Shown in pieces: positions 30,446 through 40,342 of a DNA stretch of 64,000 nucleotides. The translations under genes were made by a program, and so were the position numbers. This DNA is from Eurosta solidaginis. Its lineage: Eukaryota > Arthropoda > Insecta > Diptera > Tephritidae. The notes beneath the pieces were generated by a model. It saw only the letters and a list, made by a program, of their open reading frames with translations. It was not told where the DNA came from and ran no database searches. Position 1 is the first letter of the stretch. Every line of letters starts with the position of its first letter. The stretch lies in contig NC_090320.1 of NCBI RefSeq assembly GCF_040869045.1, positions 254,448,978 to 254,512,977 of the forward strand, written 5' to 3'.

Positions 30446-31707
30446 ATATATTTTAAATTTACATATATAAGTCTTCCACTACTACAACTCCACTCATTGC
30501 TAATCCATTTCATAATGTGTATTACTTTTTTTTTTTTGTCAAAATATCCCATAGTGCGCAACTCTTACTATTTTTTTAGAAAATATCAGCTAATTCATTC
30601 ATTAACCAAAGCGATGCAGCAAAAATTGCTTTTGTGTCACCAAAATTTCCACTTGTCAGCCAAGCAAATTCTTTATTGTCTTTCATCATGTTTTGCCAGT
30701 GGTAAGATAGCAGTATTTAAGAGTAAATAGTCACTGCGTAAATAGAGAGATTGCTAATATAAGCAGCTGGTTTTTGTGTGTATTAGCAGCTAATTATGTT
30801 TAAATTGGCAAAGCACTTGAACAAAGCTTTGAGCGTTGATGTATACCAAGAGACAATTTTTATTGGTGTACTCGCTCAATGTCATTTGCACATTCATTAA
30901 TTTTATCATCAACGGAATTCAAATTAATTGCAATACATTTGGGAATAGAGTACTTTCAAACTTGGGTCCTTAGTGTAACGGCCACTCTATCTAGATGACC
31001 TTGCATATTTGGTTAGAGTTTTAGGCCACTCAATGCGGTAGCAATTTTTTTATTGACTTTAGTCACTCTGTCAGTGAGAGGACGAAAGTCCAATTAATAC
31101 GTGTAATGGAAATTCTTATTTCACTATACCGCAGTAGATACGTTCCATCGGGTGAATGCTCTATCTAATCCGCTATGAATGCTCAATGCTATTGCACTCA
31201 CCGTTGGTGGTTCTCCTACCTGCTAAGTGCGTGCTTGCGTGGTTTTGCCAGTTGTAGGTACTGTAAAGATGCAAGGTCAAATAAAATAGCGAAAGCACCA
31301 CCAGCGAGATATCCAAACAATCAGTTACAACAAAGTAAACTGAACTCAAAATCCAACTAACAAATGGTTAATACTACAACAAAGTGATCAAAAGGAAAGT
31401 AAAGCAACGCTTTCATCAACAGCACAGATAGTATTCACGAAGCGCAATTCATTTCGCACGCAGCTTGTGAATATGTGGGTGGTTGAGATTGGAATGCGCC
31501 AAATGTGCCCACAAAAACTAAGTTAAAAATAAATATTTGAAATGTGTAGCAAAAGCAAACACATTGATTTGGCAAGCAAAAATTTGTGATAGCAACAAAA
31601 AATTTGCAGCTGCTTCATAATCGGGAATTGGGAATAGTTTTATGTATAGAATAATATTAGAAAGTAAGTGAATAAGGGTTTGTATTCATTTACATACATA
31701 CATATGT
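30446..31707. other. Unassigned DNA
   Basis: Open frames at 30,497-30,730 and 31,175-31,360 show no recognisable domain. No RNA gene or repeat was seen. Confidence 0.4.
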
Positions 31708-31720
31708 ACTGCTAGATTGG

Positions 31721-32688
31721 GGAGGTCATGGGACCGGTTAACTTCTTCACGGATGCGTCGGAGCTGGAAAGAAAGGTTGTTTGAGGGGTCTTCTGTCAAG
31801 AGCTAAATGTAAGACGCAAGTTTAAGTTGGCTGATCACTGCAGTGTAATCCAAGCGGAAGTTGCTGCGATTAAGGTTGCCGTGGATGGAATGCTATCCAG
31901 TGCTAGTACGGTTAGGGAATTTAACATCTACCCTGATAGCCAAGCGGCTATCAAGGCCTTGAGCTCAACTACAGTGCGATCGAGGGTAGTCTGGGAGTAC
32001 TTGACCTCGCTTGCGATTGCATCGAATTATTTTACAATCAAGATTATCTTGGTCCCGGGCCATAGTGATATCCCGGGTAACTTTCAAGCAGATCTCTTAG
32101 CCCGCATCGGTACAACTGAACCGGATGAAGATGGCTGTACGGATTTCGCGATTCCGCTGGCCACCTGTGGATTGCTCCTCCGTAGCTGAGACTCGAGTCA
32201 GCTCAGCAAACGTTGAGCGGACACCACGTATTGCAGGGTAGCAAGATCTTTCTGGCCGAAAGTGGATAGCAGGAGGTCTGCTGAAATAATTGGGTTCACT
32301 AAGGCTCACCTATCATTGGTCATTGGGGTTTTGACAGGGCACTGTCCCATGGGTATCCATGCGGTACGTCTCAATATACTGGAAACCTCATCCTGCTGCA
32401 GCTGTATGGAGGATGATGTGTGGAATCACCAAATCACTTTATGCTTGATTGAACAGCTTTTGTCAGAACTAGGCGAAAGTACTTCGGTCGCAACTCACTT
32501 GGATCTCCCGAGGATTTATCGAAGGCAAAAATTGGTATCATTCGGAGCTTTATCGTTGTTACCCCACTATTCTCTACGTAGCTAGATCTAAGTCACCGTT
32601 ATTTTTGATGTATGTGGTATCACAGCAGGCTTTCGTGTTGTCCAAGTGAGCTATCTTTATCAGGGCAGCTACGACCTAACCTAACCTA
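31721..32688 (+). mobile_element. 5'-truncated RNase H-bearing LINE with 13-bp target duplication
   Basis: The insertion is bounded by ACTGCTAGATTGG at 31,708-31,720 and again at 32,689-32,701. It starts within the RNase H domain, contains the C-terminal part of ORF2, and ends in ACCTAACCTAACCTAA, a short CCTAA-repeat tail. A related 3' fragment with the same type of tail lies at 59,424-59,940 on the minus strand. Truncation at the 5' end is usual for LINE insertion. Confidence 0.88.
31735..32585 (+). pseudogene. LINE RNase H domain and C-terminal region (partial)
   Basis: Read in pieces. NFFTDASELE (about 31,740-31,770) matches the TDGS motif, then HCSVIQAEVAAIK with the catalytic Glu, IYPDSQAAIKAL with the second Asp, and LVPGHSDIPGNFQADLLAR with the last Asp. 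In LVPGH the usual Trp is Leu. A stop follows at about 32,188, and a different frame from 32,262 gives GFTKAHLSLVIGVLTGHC, HAVRLNILETSSCCSCMEDD and a final Leu-rich stretch. That is the conserved segment after RNase H in this LINE group. A stop near 31,780 and the frameshift make it non-coding. Related copies in this window are A, B and the one at 59.4-59.9 kb. Confidence 0.82.
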
Positions 32689-32939
32689 ACTGCTAGATTG
32701 GATACGAATTACGGTAATTCTTACATGACACTTAACTTTTGAGAATGCATGTAGGGGGAGCGTGAATTCAATCAATACAAATAAATATATTGACGTTTTC
32801 GGTGTATTAGTAAACATCTTTGCTCAAAGTATGGAGGATTCCAGAATGTAAGCATAAGTTAAATGTATAAGCGTAAAAATACAGAGCAAATGATGGCACA
32901 TATATAACCCATCGGAAACAAGCCGGTAAGAAACTGATA

Positions 32940-33135
32940 AGGTAAAGCACTGCTACAACAACAAGGGGAGTGGGAAGCGGCTGAGAGGGTTCAATGTGAT
33001 CACATTAAATCGTCCGCGAGGTGATTCCGCTTGTGCCTTAATGGTGCTTGTTAGCGGAACGTATGGAATCTATATCCGACAAAGGACCATCAATATCAAT
33101 AACATTGACTAAAACCTCCAGGTAGTAGAGCTGGA
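32940..33135. repeat. Fragment of an interspersed repeat (CTACAACAACAA / GGACCATCAATATC type)
   Basis: Carries CTGCTACAACAACAA, ATGTGATCACATTAAATCG, CTTAATGGTGCTTGTTAGCG, and CCGACAAAGGACCATCAATA. I recognise this vocabulary as a common dipteran interspersed repeat but cannot name the family or its class. No coding potential is seen. Confidence 0.4.
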
Positions 33136-33198
33136 TTCAGTTCGCTTTTTTGAAAAATCTATTAAAAATATCTCTTAAATCGAGTCGAAGTTGATATC

Positions 33199-33325
33199 TG
33201 CTTAATTGTTTACACGGTTTTCACCGTTCGATAGTTCTTCCTCTGTCGTTAACTGGCGCTAACTCGCAAACCAAGGGGGGGTATCACCTGGTTCTCTACT
33301 TGGCCCTCCCATCGGAGTGGGATTA
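33199..33325 (-). repeat. Short 3' fragment of the endonuclease/RT-type LINE
   Basis: Aligns by eye with 48,729-48,860, including the TTAACTGGCGCTAA and CCTCCCATCGGAGTGGG segments (TTCCAACGGAGTGGG in the longer copy). Heavily diverged. Confidence 0.55.
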
Positions 33326-33539
33326 TTTGTGTATTTGATACTGAATTATCATTATTTTTTGAGCCTTTTTAAATTATTTTATAGCAGTAATAGAGAAAAA
33401 AACTTCGGGTACCAAGGAGCATGAACAATTTTTGTTTAGGATTTTCCATTTTGTAAATTCTGCCTTCTCTGCAATGCTAGCTTAGAAATCAAACAGAGAT
33501 ATACTCTTGTCATTAACGCTCTTTAAATCACTCATTGTA

Positions 33540-33860
33540 CCTCTTATAATGTATGTATCGGATACATGGACCGTGTCGAGAGAAAATGGGATGGCCACGT
33601 GTACGAGAGAAAAGTCCTGGTGACGGTTTATGCTCCTCGGTGTGATGCCAACCGCTACGTCATATTGTGGGAATGCACGAAGATAGTATAACTATCAGCA
33701 CCCGTATTTGGAAGCAGACGCAGGGGGAGACCTCGAGTAAGAAGGACTTGATCTCGCTTGGTGTCAGTTATATTGAAACAGAGATGCTGGCTTGATTTGC
33801 TATACAACGCCAAAACCGTCTAGGCGGTTGAGCGCTAATCGAAGACGCCAGTCATGGTGT
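33540..33860 (+). repeat. 3' fragment of the endonuclease/RT-type LINE
   Basis: Contains CTTGATCTCGCTTGGTGTCAG, closely matching TCCGATCTCGCTTGGTGCCC at 53,738. Near its end is AACCGTCTAGGCGGTTGAGC, matching the AACCGTCTAAACGG hairpin at 48,739. It lacks the RT region. Confidence 0.65.
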
Positions 33861-33947
33861 ATGGTTCTAAATAAAGTCGAAATTACAAATTTTATTTTAA
33901 CTATGAATGTGAAGGTAAATTTTATAAAAAATTACAATAAATATATT

Positions 33948-33991
33948 AAGAATTCATGAGCTTAACACCGGCTTATAATAATTGAATTGAT
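33948..33991 (-). repeat. SINE 3'-end fragment at the satellite border
   Basis: TTAAGAATTCATGAGCTTAA and the following CACCGGCTTATAATAATTGAATT are the inverse complement of the SINE 3' end (compare 23,150-23,193). The fragment is oriented against the array that begins directly after it. Confidence 0.8.
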
Positions 33992-36900
33992 ATATGTAAG
34001 TATAAACTGAACACACCATTAAACAAACATACATAAATATGTACAACTGAGCCCGAGTTTATCAGCCCGAGCTTGTCATTCCCCACGAAGAAGAACTTTA
34101 CAAAAACAAATCTACATGGCACACAAATTAATATAGAGACAAAAAAAGTCTCAATTGTGTTGTTAGTGTAGAAATTAGAAAAACTGAATTAAGCATGAAA
34201 ACAAATACCAGCAGGATGGCCTAGTGGTTAAAGGCTACTGCAGTTTCACAATGTGATTAACGGTTCGAAGCCCGGTGAAACCTTTGATAACATTAAAAAA
34301 TTGCCTGATGATGATTACGTTGGCGGTTTTCGAAATGGGTCCATCGCAATATGCCAGTAAATGTTTCTTTCTTTCAGTTTCTCTTAGAAAACATAATAAT
34401 TGAAATTCAGTTATTATAAGCCGGTGTAAGGCTCATGAATTCTTAAAATATAAGTATAAACTCAACACACCATTAAACAAACATACATAAATATGTACAA
34501 CTGAGCCCGAGTTTACAAAGCTTGTCATTCCCAACGAAGAAGAACTTTACAAAAACAAATCTACATGGCACACAAATTAATATAGAGACAAAAAAAAGTC
34601 TCAATTGTATTGTTAGTGTAGAAATTAGAAAACCTGAGTTAAGCTTGAAAACAAATACCAGCAGGATGGCCTAGTGGTTAAAGGCTACTGCAGTTTCACC
34701 ATGTGATTCAAGGTTCGAAGCCCGGTGAAACCTTTGATAACATTAAAAAATTGCCTGATGGTGATTACGTTGGCGGTTTTCGAAATGGGTCCATCGCAAT
34801 ATGCCAGTAAATGTTTCTTTCTTTCAGTTTCTCTTAGAAAACATAATAATTGAAATTCAGTTATTATAAGCCGGTGTTAAGCTCATGAATTCTTAAAATA
34901 TAAGTATAAACTCAACACACCATTAAACAAACATACATAAATAAATATGTACAACTGAGCCCGAGTTTACAAAGCTTGTCATTCCCAACGAAGAAGAACT
35001 TTACAAAAACCAATCTACATGGCACACAAATTAATATAGAGACAAAAAAAGTCTCAATTGTGTTGTTAGTGTAGAAATTAGAAAACCTGAGTTAAGCATG
35101 AAAACAAATACCAGCAGGATGGCCTAGTGGTTAAAGGCTACTGCAGTTTCACCATGTGATTCACGGTTCGAAGCCCGGTGAAACCTTTGATAACATTAAA
35201 AAATTGCCTGATGATGATTACGTTGGCGGTTTTCGAAATGGGTCCATCGCAATATGCCAGTAAATGTTTCTTTCTTTCAGTTTCTCTTAGAAAACATAAT
35301 AATTGAAATTCAGTTATTATAAGCCGGTGTTAAGCTCATGAATTCTTAAAATATAAGTATAAACTCAACACACCATTAAACAAACATACATAAATATGTA
35401 CAACTGAGCCCGAGTTTACAAAGCTTGTCATTCCCAACGAAGAAGAACTTTACAAAAACAAATCTACATGGCACACAAATTAATATAGAGACAAAAAAAG
35501 TCTCAATTGTGTTGTTAGTGTAGAAATTAGAAAACCTGAGTTAAGCATGAAAACAAATACCAGCAGGATGGCCTAGTGGTTAAAGGCTACTGCAGTTTCA
35601 CCATGTGATTCACGGTTCGAAGCCCGGTGAAACCTTTGATAACATTAAAAAATTGCCTGATGATGATTACGTTGGCGGTTTTCGAAATGGGTCCATCGCA
35701 ATATGCCAGTAAATGTTTCTTTCTTTCAGTTTCTCTTAGAAAACATAATAATTGAAATTCAGTTATTATAAGCCGGTGTTAAGCTCATGAATTCTTAAAA
35801 TATAAGTATAAACTCAACACACCATTAAACAAACATACATAAATATGTACAACTGAGCCCGAGTTTACAAAGCTTCTCAATCGCAACGAAGAAGAACTTT
35901 ACAAAAACAAATCTACATGGCACACAAATTAATATAGAAAAAAAAAAAGTCTCAATTGTGTTGTTAGTGTAGAAATTAGAAAAACTGAATTAAGCATGAA
36001 AACAAATACCAGCAGGATGGCCTAGTGGTTAAAGGCTACTGCAGTTTCACAATGTGATTAACGGTTCGAGGCCCGGTGAAACCTTTGATAACATTAAAAA
36101 ATTGCCTGATGATGATTACGTTGGCGGTTTTCGAAATGGGTCCATCGCAATATGCCAGTAAATGTTTCTTTCTTTTCAGTTTCTCTTAGAAAACATAATA
36201 ATTGAAATTCAGTTATTATAAGCCGGTGTTAAGCTCATGAATTCTTAAAATATAAGTATAAACTCAACACACCATTAAACAAACATACATAGATATGTAC
36301 AACTGAGCCCGAGTTTACAAAGCTTGTCATTCCCAACGAAGAAGAACTTTACAAAAACAAATCTACATGGCACACAAATTAATATAGAGACAAAAAAAAG
36401 TCTCAATTGTGTTGTTAGTGTAGAAATTAGAAAACCTGAGTTAAGCATGAAAACAAATACCAGCAGGATGGCCTAGTGGTTAAAGGCTACTTCAGTTTCA
36501 CCATGTGATTCACGGTTGGAAGCCCGGTGAAACCTTTGATAACATTACAAAATTGCCTGATGATGATTACGTTGGCGGTTTTCGAAATGGGTCCATCGCA
36601 ATATGCCAGTAAATGTTTCTTTCTTTCAGTTTCTCTTAGAAAACATAATAATTGAAATTCAGTTATTATAAGCCGGTGTTAAGCTCATGAATTCTTAAAA
36701 TATAAGTATAAACTCAACACACCATTAAACAAACATACATAAATATGTACAACTGAGCCCGAGTTTACAAAGCTTGTCATTCCCAACGAAGAAGAACTTT
36801 ACAAAAACAAATCTACATGGCACACAAATTAATATTGAGACAAAAACTGTCTCAATTGTGTTGTTAGTGGAGAAATTAGAAAAACTGAATTAAGCATGAA

Positions 36901-37187
36901 AACAAATACCAGCAGGATGGTCTAGTGGTTAAAGGCTACTGCAGTTTCACCATGTGATTCACCGTCCGAAGCCCGGTGAAACCTTTGATAACATTACAAA
37001 ATTGCCTGATGATGATTACGTTGGCGGTTTTCGAAATGGGTCCATCGCAATATGCCAGTAAATGTTTCTTTCTTTCAGTTTCTCTTAGAAAACATAATAA
37101 TTGAAATTCAGTTATTATAAGCCGGTGTTAAGCTCATGATTTCTTAAAATATAAGTATAAACTCAACACACCATTAAACAAACATAC
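33992..37187 (+). repeat. 450-bp satellite with a tRNA-SINE core, left block (7 monomers)
   Basis: The core word GCAGGATGG starts at 34,211, 34,661, 35,114, 35,563, 36,012, 36,463 and 36,912, a spacing of 449-453. Each monomer has a 262-bp SINE (GCATGAAAACAAATACC ... GAATTCTTAAAATATAAG) plus a linker of about 188 bp, with AACTGAGCCCGAGTTTAC and a GAGAC/GTCTC hairpin. Pol III A and B boxes (TGGCCTAGTGG, GGTTCGAAGCC) are 45 bp apart, and a TTTT run about 120 bp from the core start could end a transcript. GTTTCACC and GGTGAAAC form an inverted repeat around the B box. These monomers mostly carry the TTCGAAGCCCGG variant. The block stops where the LTR element is inserted. Confidence 0.95.
37184..37187. 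repeat. Target-site duplication of the LTR element (left)
   Basis: ATAC here, against TTAC at 41,048-41,051. A 4-bp duplication with one mismatch fits Ty3/Gypsy integration. Confidence 0.5.
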
Positions 37188-37892
37188 TGTAATGAATTTG
37201 CTTGCAAATCCTCTTATTTGCAATCCTCTGCTAAGTTCGAATCACTAAACTGTTGAATAAATAACTCCAATATTGAATAATGGAAAAATGGCCTTTATTG
37301 AAGTACTTCACAATAACACTTATACTTTGCTACTCGCTGGCTTAATAACCAAACTGATTGATAACTCAAATTAAACTCTACTATTGGCCGCCAGATCGCG
37401 TGCTTAATCAATAACTCATTGATTGCTCAACTCAAACTGAATTACTTCTTACTCGCCTGTACCGCTTTTATAGTTTACGCTGCATACTTCTAGGCTCTTC
37501 GATTTCCAGAAGTTACTAGTTGTTTCGGCTACAAAATCGCCAGCCACAACTACGTGCACAAATTATTGCCCTCTCTTGTGACCACTGAGATAAGATATAT
37601 GCATGTGTTTGTGCATTACCGCTCCCCTGCTCGTATACGTACATATGTGTAGACGCAATTATTTATTCGTTTATGTAGATACATAAAGATTGAATTATTG
37701 ATGTGAATGTTTGTAGTTTACAGTCTCTCGCGCGCACATAGCCGTATAAGTAAATGCATCTGTGTGTGACATCTCTCTGGGCTGCCTTATATATGTGTAT
37801 ACTTGATTTGATTATTAACGTAAATACTGCTTGGCATGGCCTTAGCATCGCCTTAGTGATGGGATAATTTAGGGGTGGTAATATCCGTGACA
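37188..37892 (-). repeat. 3' LTR
   Basis: 705 bp, plus-strand ends TGTAATGAATT and ATATCCGTGACA. It differs from the 5' LTR at position 6 (T/C) and at two sites near 37,625-37,640. Confidence 0.93.
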
Positions 37893-37912
37893 CTGCCCTC
37901 CACCTAAGTCGG
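37893..37912 (-). promoter_or_regulatory. Polypurine tract next to the 3' LTR
   Basis: On the element strand AGGTGGAGGGCAG directly precedes the TGTCACGG start of the 3' LTR. A purine-rich run at this place primes plus-strand DNA synthesis in LTR elements. Confidence 0.7.
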
Positions 37913-40291
37913 ATCGTCCCGATCAGACAAATCTCTCGATCTAAACGCTGCTAACATCTCCAAATGTACCACTCTTCTACTCCGTGGTTTCTCAATGCTT
38001 TGTATGCGGTAGATGGTATCACTGATCTTCTTCACAACCTTGTACGGGCCTTCCCAACTGCACCGACATTTGGATGGAACACCTTTCCGCCGGTGAGGGT
38101 TGTATAACACTACCAAATCTCCCGCCAAGAAACCTTTCGAATTATTGTTCTCATGGTACCTGTGTTTCATCGTACCACTCAATACCCTGGTTCGTTCCTT
38201 CACACTCTGTTGTTTGGCCAATGAACCACTTCGTAGAGCTTGCGCTGGACGAATTTTCTTTGCATAATCGGTATCGTTCCCACATTTTACAACAGTAGTG
38301 CGCTCCGGCTTGAAACTACCCTCGCATTCTTTCTTCGTTTTCCTGCGTCTTTTAGGTTTTGTCAATGCCAGTGTTTCTCTCGCAGGTACTTTTGATTTTG
38401 ATTTATTTGGCCCATTCGATCTATCAACCTTTACCTTTGAAATTCGTGGCCTTCGTTGAGTATTCTCCACCAGTACCCGATTACTGCTGAACCCTTTTTC
38501 CAAACTAAAGTTAAGTGGCACATCTTGGTTCTCATAACGCATCACCCTTCTCTGCATATCGATCTTGATGTCATGGTCAACCAAGAAATCCACTCCCAAT
38601 ATAACTTCATCAACAATCTCCGCCACAATAAATTTGTGTAGAACCATGACCTTCCCAATCAATACTTCACATATCACTTCTCCCTGAACTTGGTTATACT
38701 CGCCAGTGACCGTACGCAACTTTGCTCCAGGTAACGGTTTTACTCTCCTGTTGACCAAGTCAGATCGGATCAAGGAATGAGATGCGCCCGTATCTACAGT
38801 CAGTACTCGTTCTTTGCCATCCACATTCCCTCTGACGGTAAGACTGCTCGATTTTCTACCAATTTGCGACACAGATATCACAGGGCATTCAATAGCTGGA
38901 TCTAGCTCCCTACCTCTTACTCGCTCTTGCTCATCTCCTCCAGCATTGCGTTTATGGCCACCCACATTGTTGGAACTATTAGGACCAAGATCGCAATGAC
39001 GTGCAATGTGACCTGGGTTGCCGCACTTGAAACATTTAATAACTCCGGCATTATTCTGTTGAGATCCCTTCAGTGCTTCCAAAATTGTTTCTACCCACTC
39101 TGGCCTTTCTACTTCCACACGGCGTGCTTTGAAAACTGGCTTACACAGAAGCGACGCTGTTTCCTGTATCAGAGCATGCGATACCGTTTCAGCAAATGTT
39201 AGTTTGGGATTCGCATATGTAGCCCGCTTCGTTTCCACATCTCGTATGCCATTTATAAAACTCTGGATTTTTACCCTCTCGGTGTATTCCACGGGTGCAT
39301 CCGCATTTGCAAGATGAGCCAATCTTTCAATGTCCGAAGCAAACTCCTGCAAAGTCTCGTTAGCTTTTTGGTAGCGGTTTTGCAATTCTATTTGAAATAT
39401 CTGTTTCTTGTGTTCGCTTCCGTATCGCCGTTCTACAGCAGCCATCAATGCGTCATAACTGTTCCGTTCGTACTCTGGAATAGTCTGTAAGATTTCGGCA
39501 GCTGGTCCTTTCAATGCTACGAAGAGTGCGGCAACTTTATCTTCCACATTCCAGTTGTTCACTGCTGCGGTCTTCTCAAACTGTAGCTTAAAGACCTGGA
39601 AAGGAACAGAAACGTCAAAGGATGGTGTTTTTACCTTTGAATTACTAGTTGAAACTGCTGGGCGATTCAGTTGCAACTGCTCGATACGTCCTCTCAAAGC
39701 ATCCACCTCGGCCTCGATTTTTTCTTCAAACTGTAAAATTTTTGTATCTTGCGCCTCCAACTTCGAGGAAATACGTCCTTCTTGCTCTTCCAGTTGAGCA
39801 GAGATCTGCGATGATATCTGTGCTGAAATTTGAGCCGACAATTCTGATATCCGTGCCTCTTGTGCTTCAATCTTCGCTGTTATACGGTTCTCCTGCGATT
39901 CCAGCTGAGATGACATTCGCGACGACATTTCGGATATACGCGTTTCTTGTGCTTCCATCTGGGATACCATATACGTCCTCTGTTCTTCTAGTTGAGATGA
40001 CATATACGTTTTCTGTTCTTCTAGTTGAGATGCCACTGTCGATGTTTGAGCAGATATTGCAGCCAAAATCATGTTCAAGTCTGTGTTCGCCATTGTCTGC
40101 GGTGTTTCTTCGATTTTTGTTATTTCTTCGCCATCAAGATGAAAGTCATACTCTTCCACATCAATTCCTTCTCCTTCCATTGCCTCTCGTAGCCGTGCCT
40201 GAAGTTCAAGTTTAACGCCGCTTGTATTCAATCCACGGCTCTCCAACTCCTTCTTTAGTTGCTGGATCTTCAATTCACTGAACTTTGCCAT
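37904..40291 (-). CDS. SAP-Gag-protease fused to integrase C-terminus, 795 aa
   Basis: An uninterrupted ORF starting with ATG 52 bp after the 5' LTR. Residues 1-36 form a SAP-like DNA-binding motif (LKKELESRGLNTSGVKLELQ). Residues 37-65 are acidic. Residues 70-205 are a coiled coil built of SQLEEQ/RISE-type repeats. Residues 215-385 resemble a retrotransposon Gag capsid (FEKTAAVNNWNVEDKVAAL). A CCHC zinc knuckle has Cys420, Cys423, His428 and Cys433. An aspartic protease has VDTGAS at 499-504 and ILGVDFL at 564-570. Residues 610-700 are basic and unassigned. Residues 707-765 match the end of an integrase (GDLVVLYNP, then WEGPYKVVKK). About 800 residues of RT, RNase H and integrase core normally found between are missing, yet the frame stays open. 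Protein would act in cytoplasmic particles. Alternative: a domesticated gag gene, but the flanking LTRs argue against that. Confidence 0.92.
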   Translation of the reverse strand: MAKFSELKIQQLKKELESRGLNTSGVKLELQARLREAMEGEGIDVEEYDFHLDGEEITKIEETPQTMANTDLNMILAAISAQTSTVASQLEEQKTYMSSQLEEQRTYMVSQMEAQETRISEMSSRMSSQLESQENRITAKIEAQEARISELSAQISAQISSQISAQLEEQEGRISSKLEAQDTKILQFEEKIEAEVDALRGRIEQLQLNRPAVSTSNSKVKTPSFDVSVPFQVFKLQFEKTAAVNNWNVEDKVAALFVALKGPAAEILQTIPEYERNSYDALMAAVERRYGSEHKKQIFQIELQNRYQKANETLQEFASDIERLAHLANADAPVEYTERVKIQSFINGIRDVETKRATYANPKLTFAETVSHALIQETASLLCKPVFKARRVEVERPEWVETILEALKGSQQNNAGVIKCFKCGNPGHIARHCDLGPNSSNNVGGHKRNAGGDEQERVRGRELDPAIECPVISVSQIGRKSSSLTVRGNVDGKERVLTVDTGASHSLIRSDLVNRRVKPLPGAKLRTVTGEYNQVQGEVICEVLIGKVMVLHKFIVAEIVDEVILGVDFLVDHDIKIDMQRRVMRYENQDVPLNFSLEKGFSSNRVLVENTQRRPRISKVKVDRSNGPNKSKSKVPARETLALTKPKRRRKTKKECEGSFKPERTTVVKCGNDTDYAKKIRPAQALRSGSLAKQQSVKERTRVLSGTMKHRYHENNNSKGFLAGDLVVLYNPHRRKGVPSKCRCSWEGPYKVVKKISDTIYRIQSIEKPRSRRVVHLEMLAAFRSRDLSDRDDPT

Positions 40292-40325
40292 GTCCTTGTT
40301 GTCCTCTGGAATTTATTCAACAATT

Positions 40326-40340
40326 CCTCTTCTGACACCA
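40326..40340 (-). promoter_or_regulatory. Primer-binding site, tRNA-Leu type
   Basis: On the minus strand, TGGTGTCAGAAGAGG lies 2 bp after the 5' LTR. TGGTGTCAGAAG is complementary to the 3' end of tRNA-Leu, the primer used by several insect Gypsy-group elements. Confidence 0.75.
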
Positions 40341-40342
40341 AT

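Noticed and set aside
32672..32688. Interstitial telomere
   Set aside because: Only three CCTAA units at the exact 3' end of a LINE flanked by a target duplication; it is a LINE tail.
37663..37893. 76-codon minus-strand ORF near the 3' LTR end (and its longer twin at 40,818-41,099)
   Set aside because: Both sit inside LTR sequence and are identical because the LTRs are copies.
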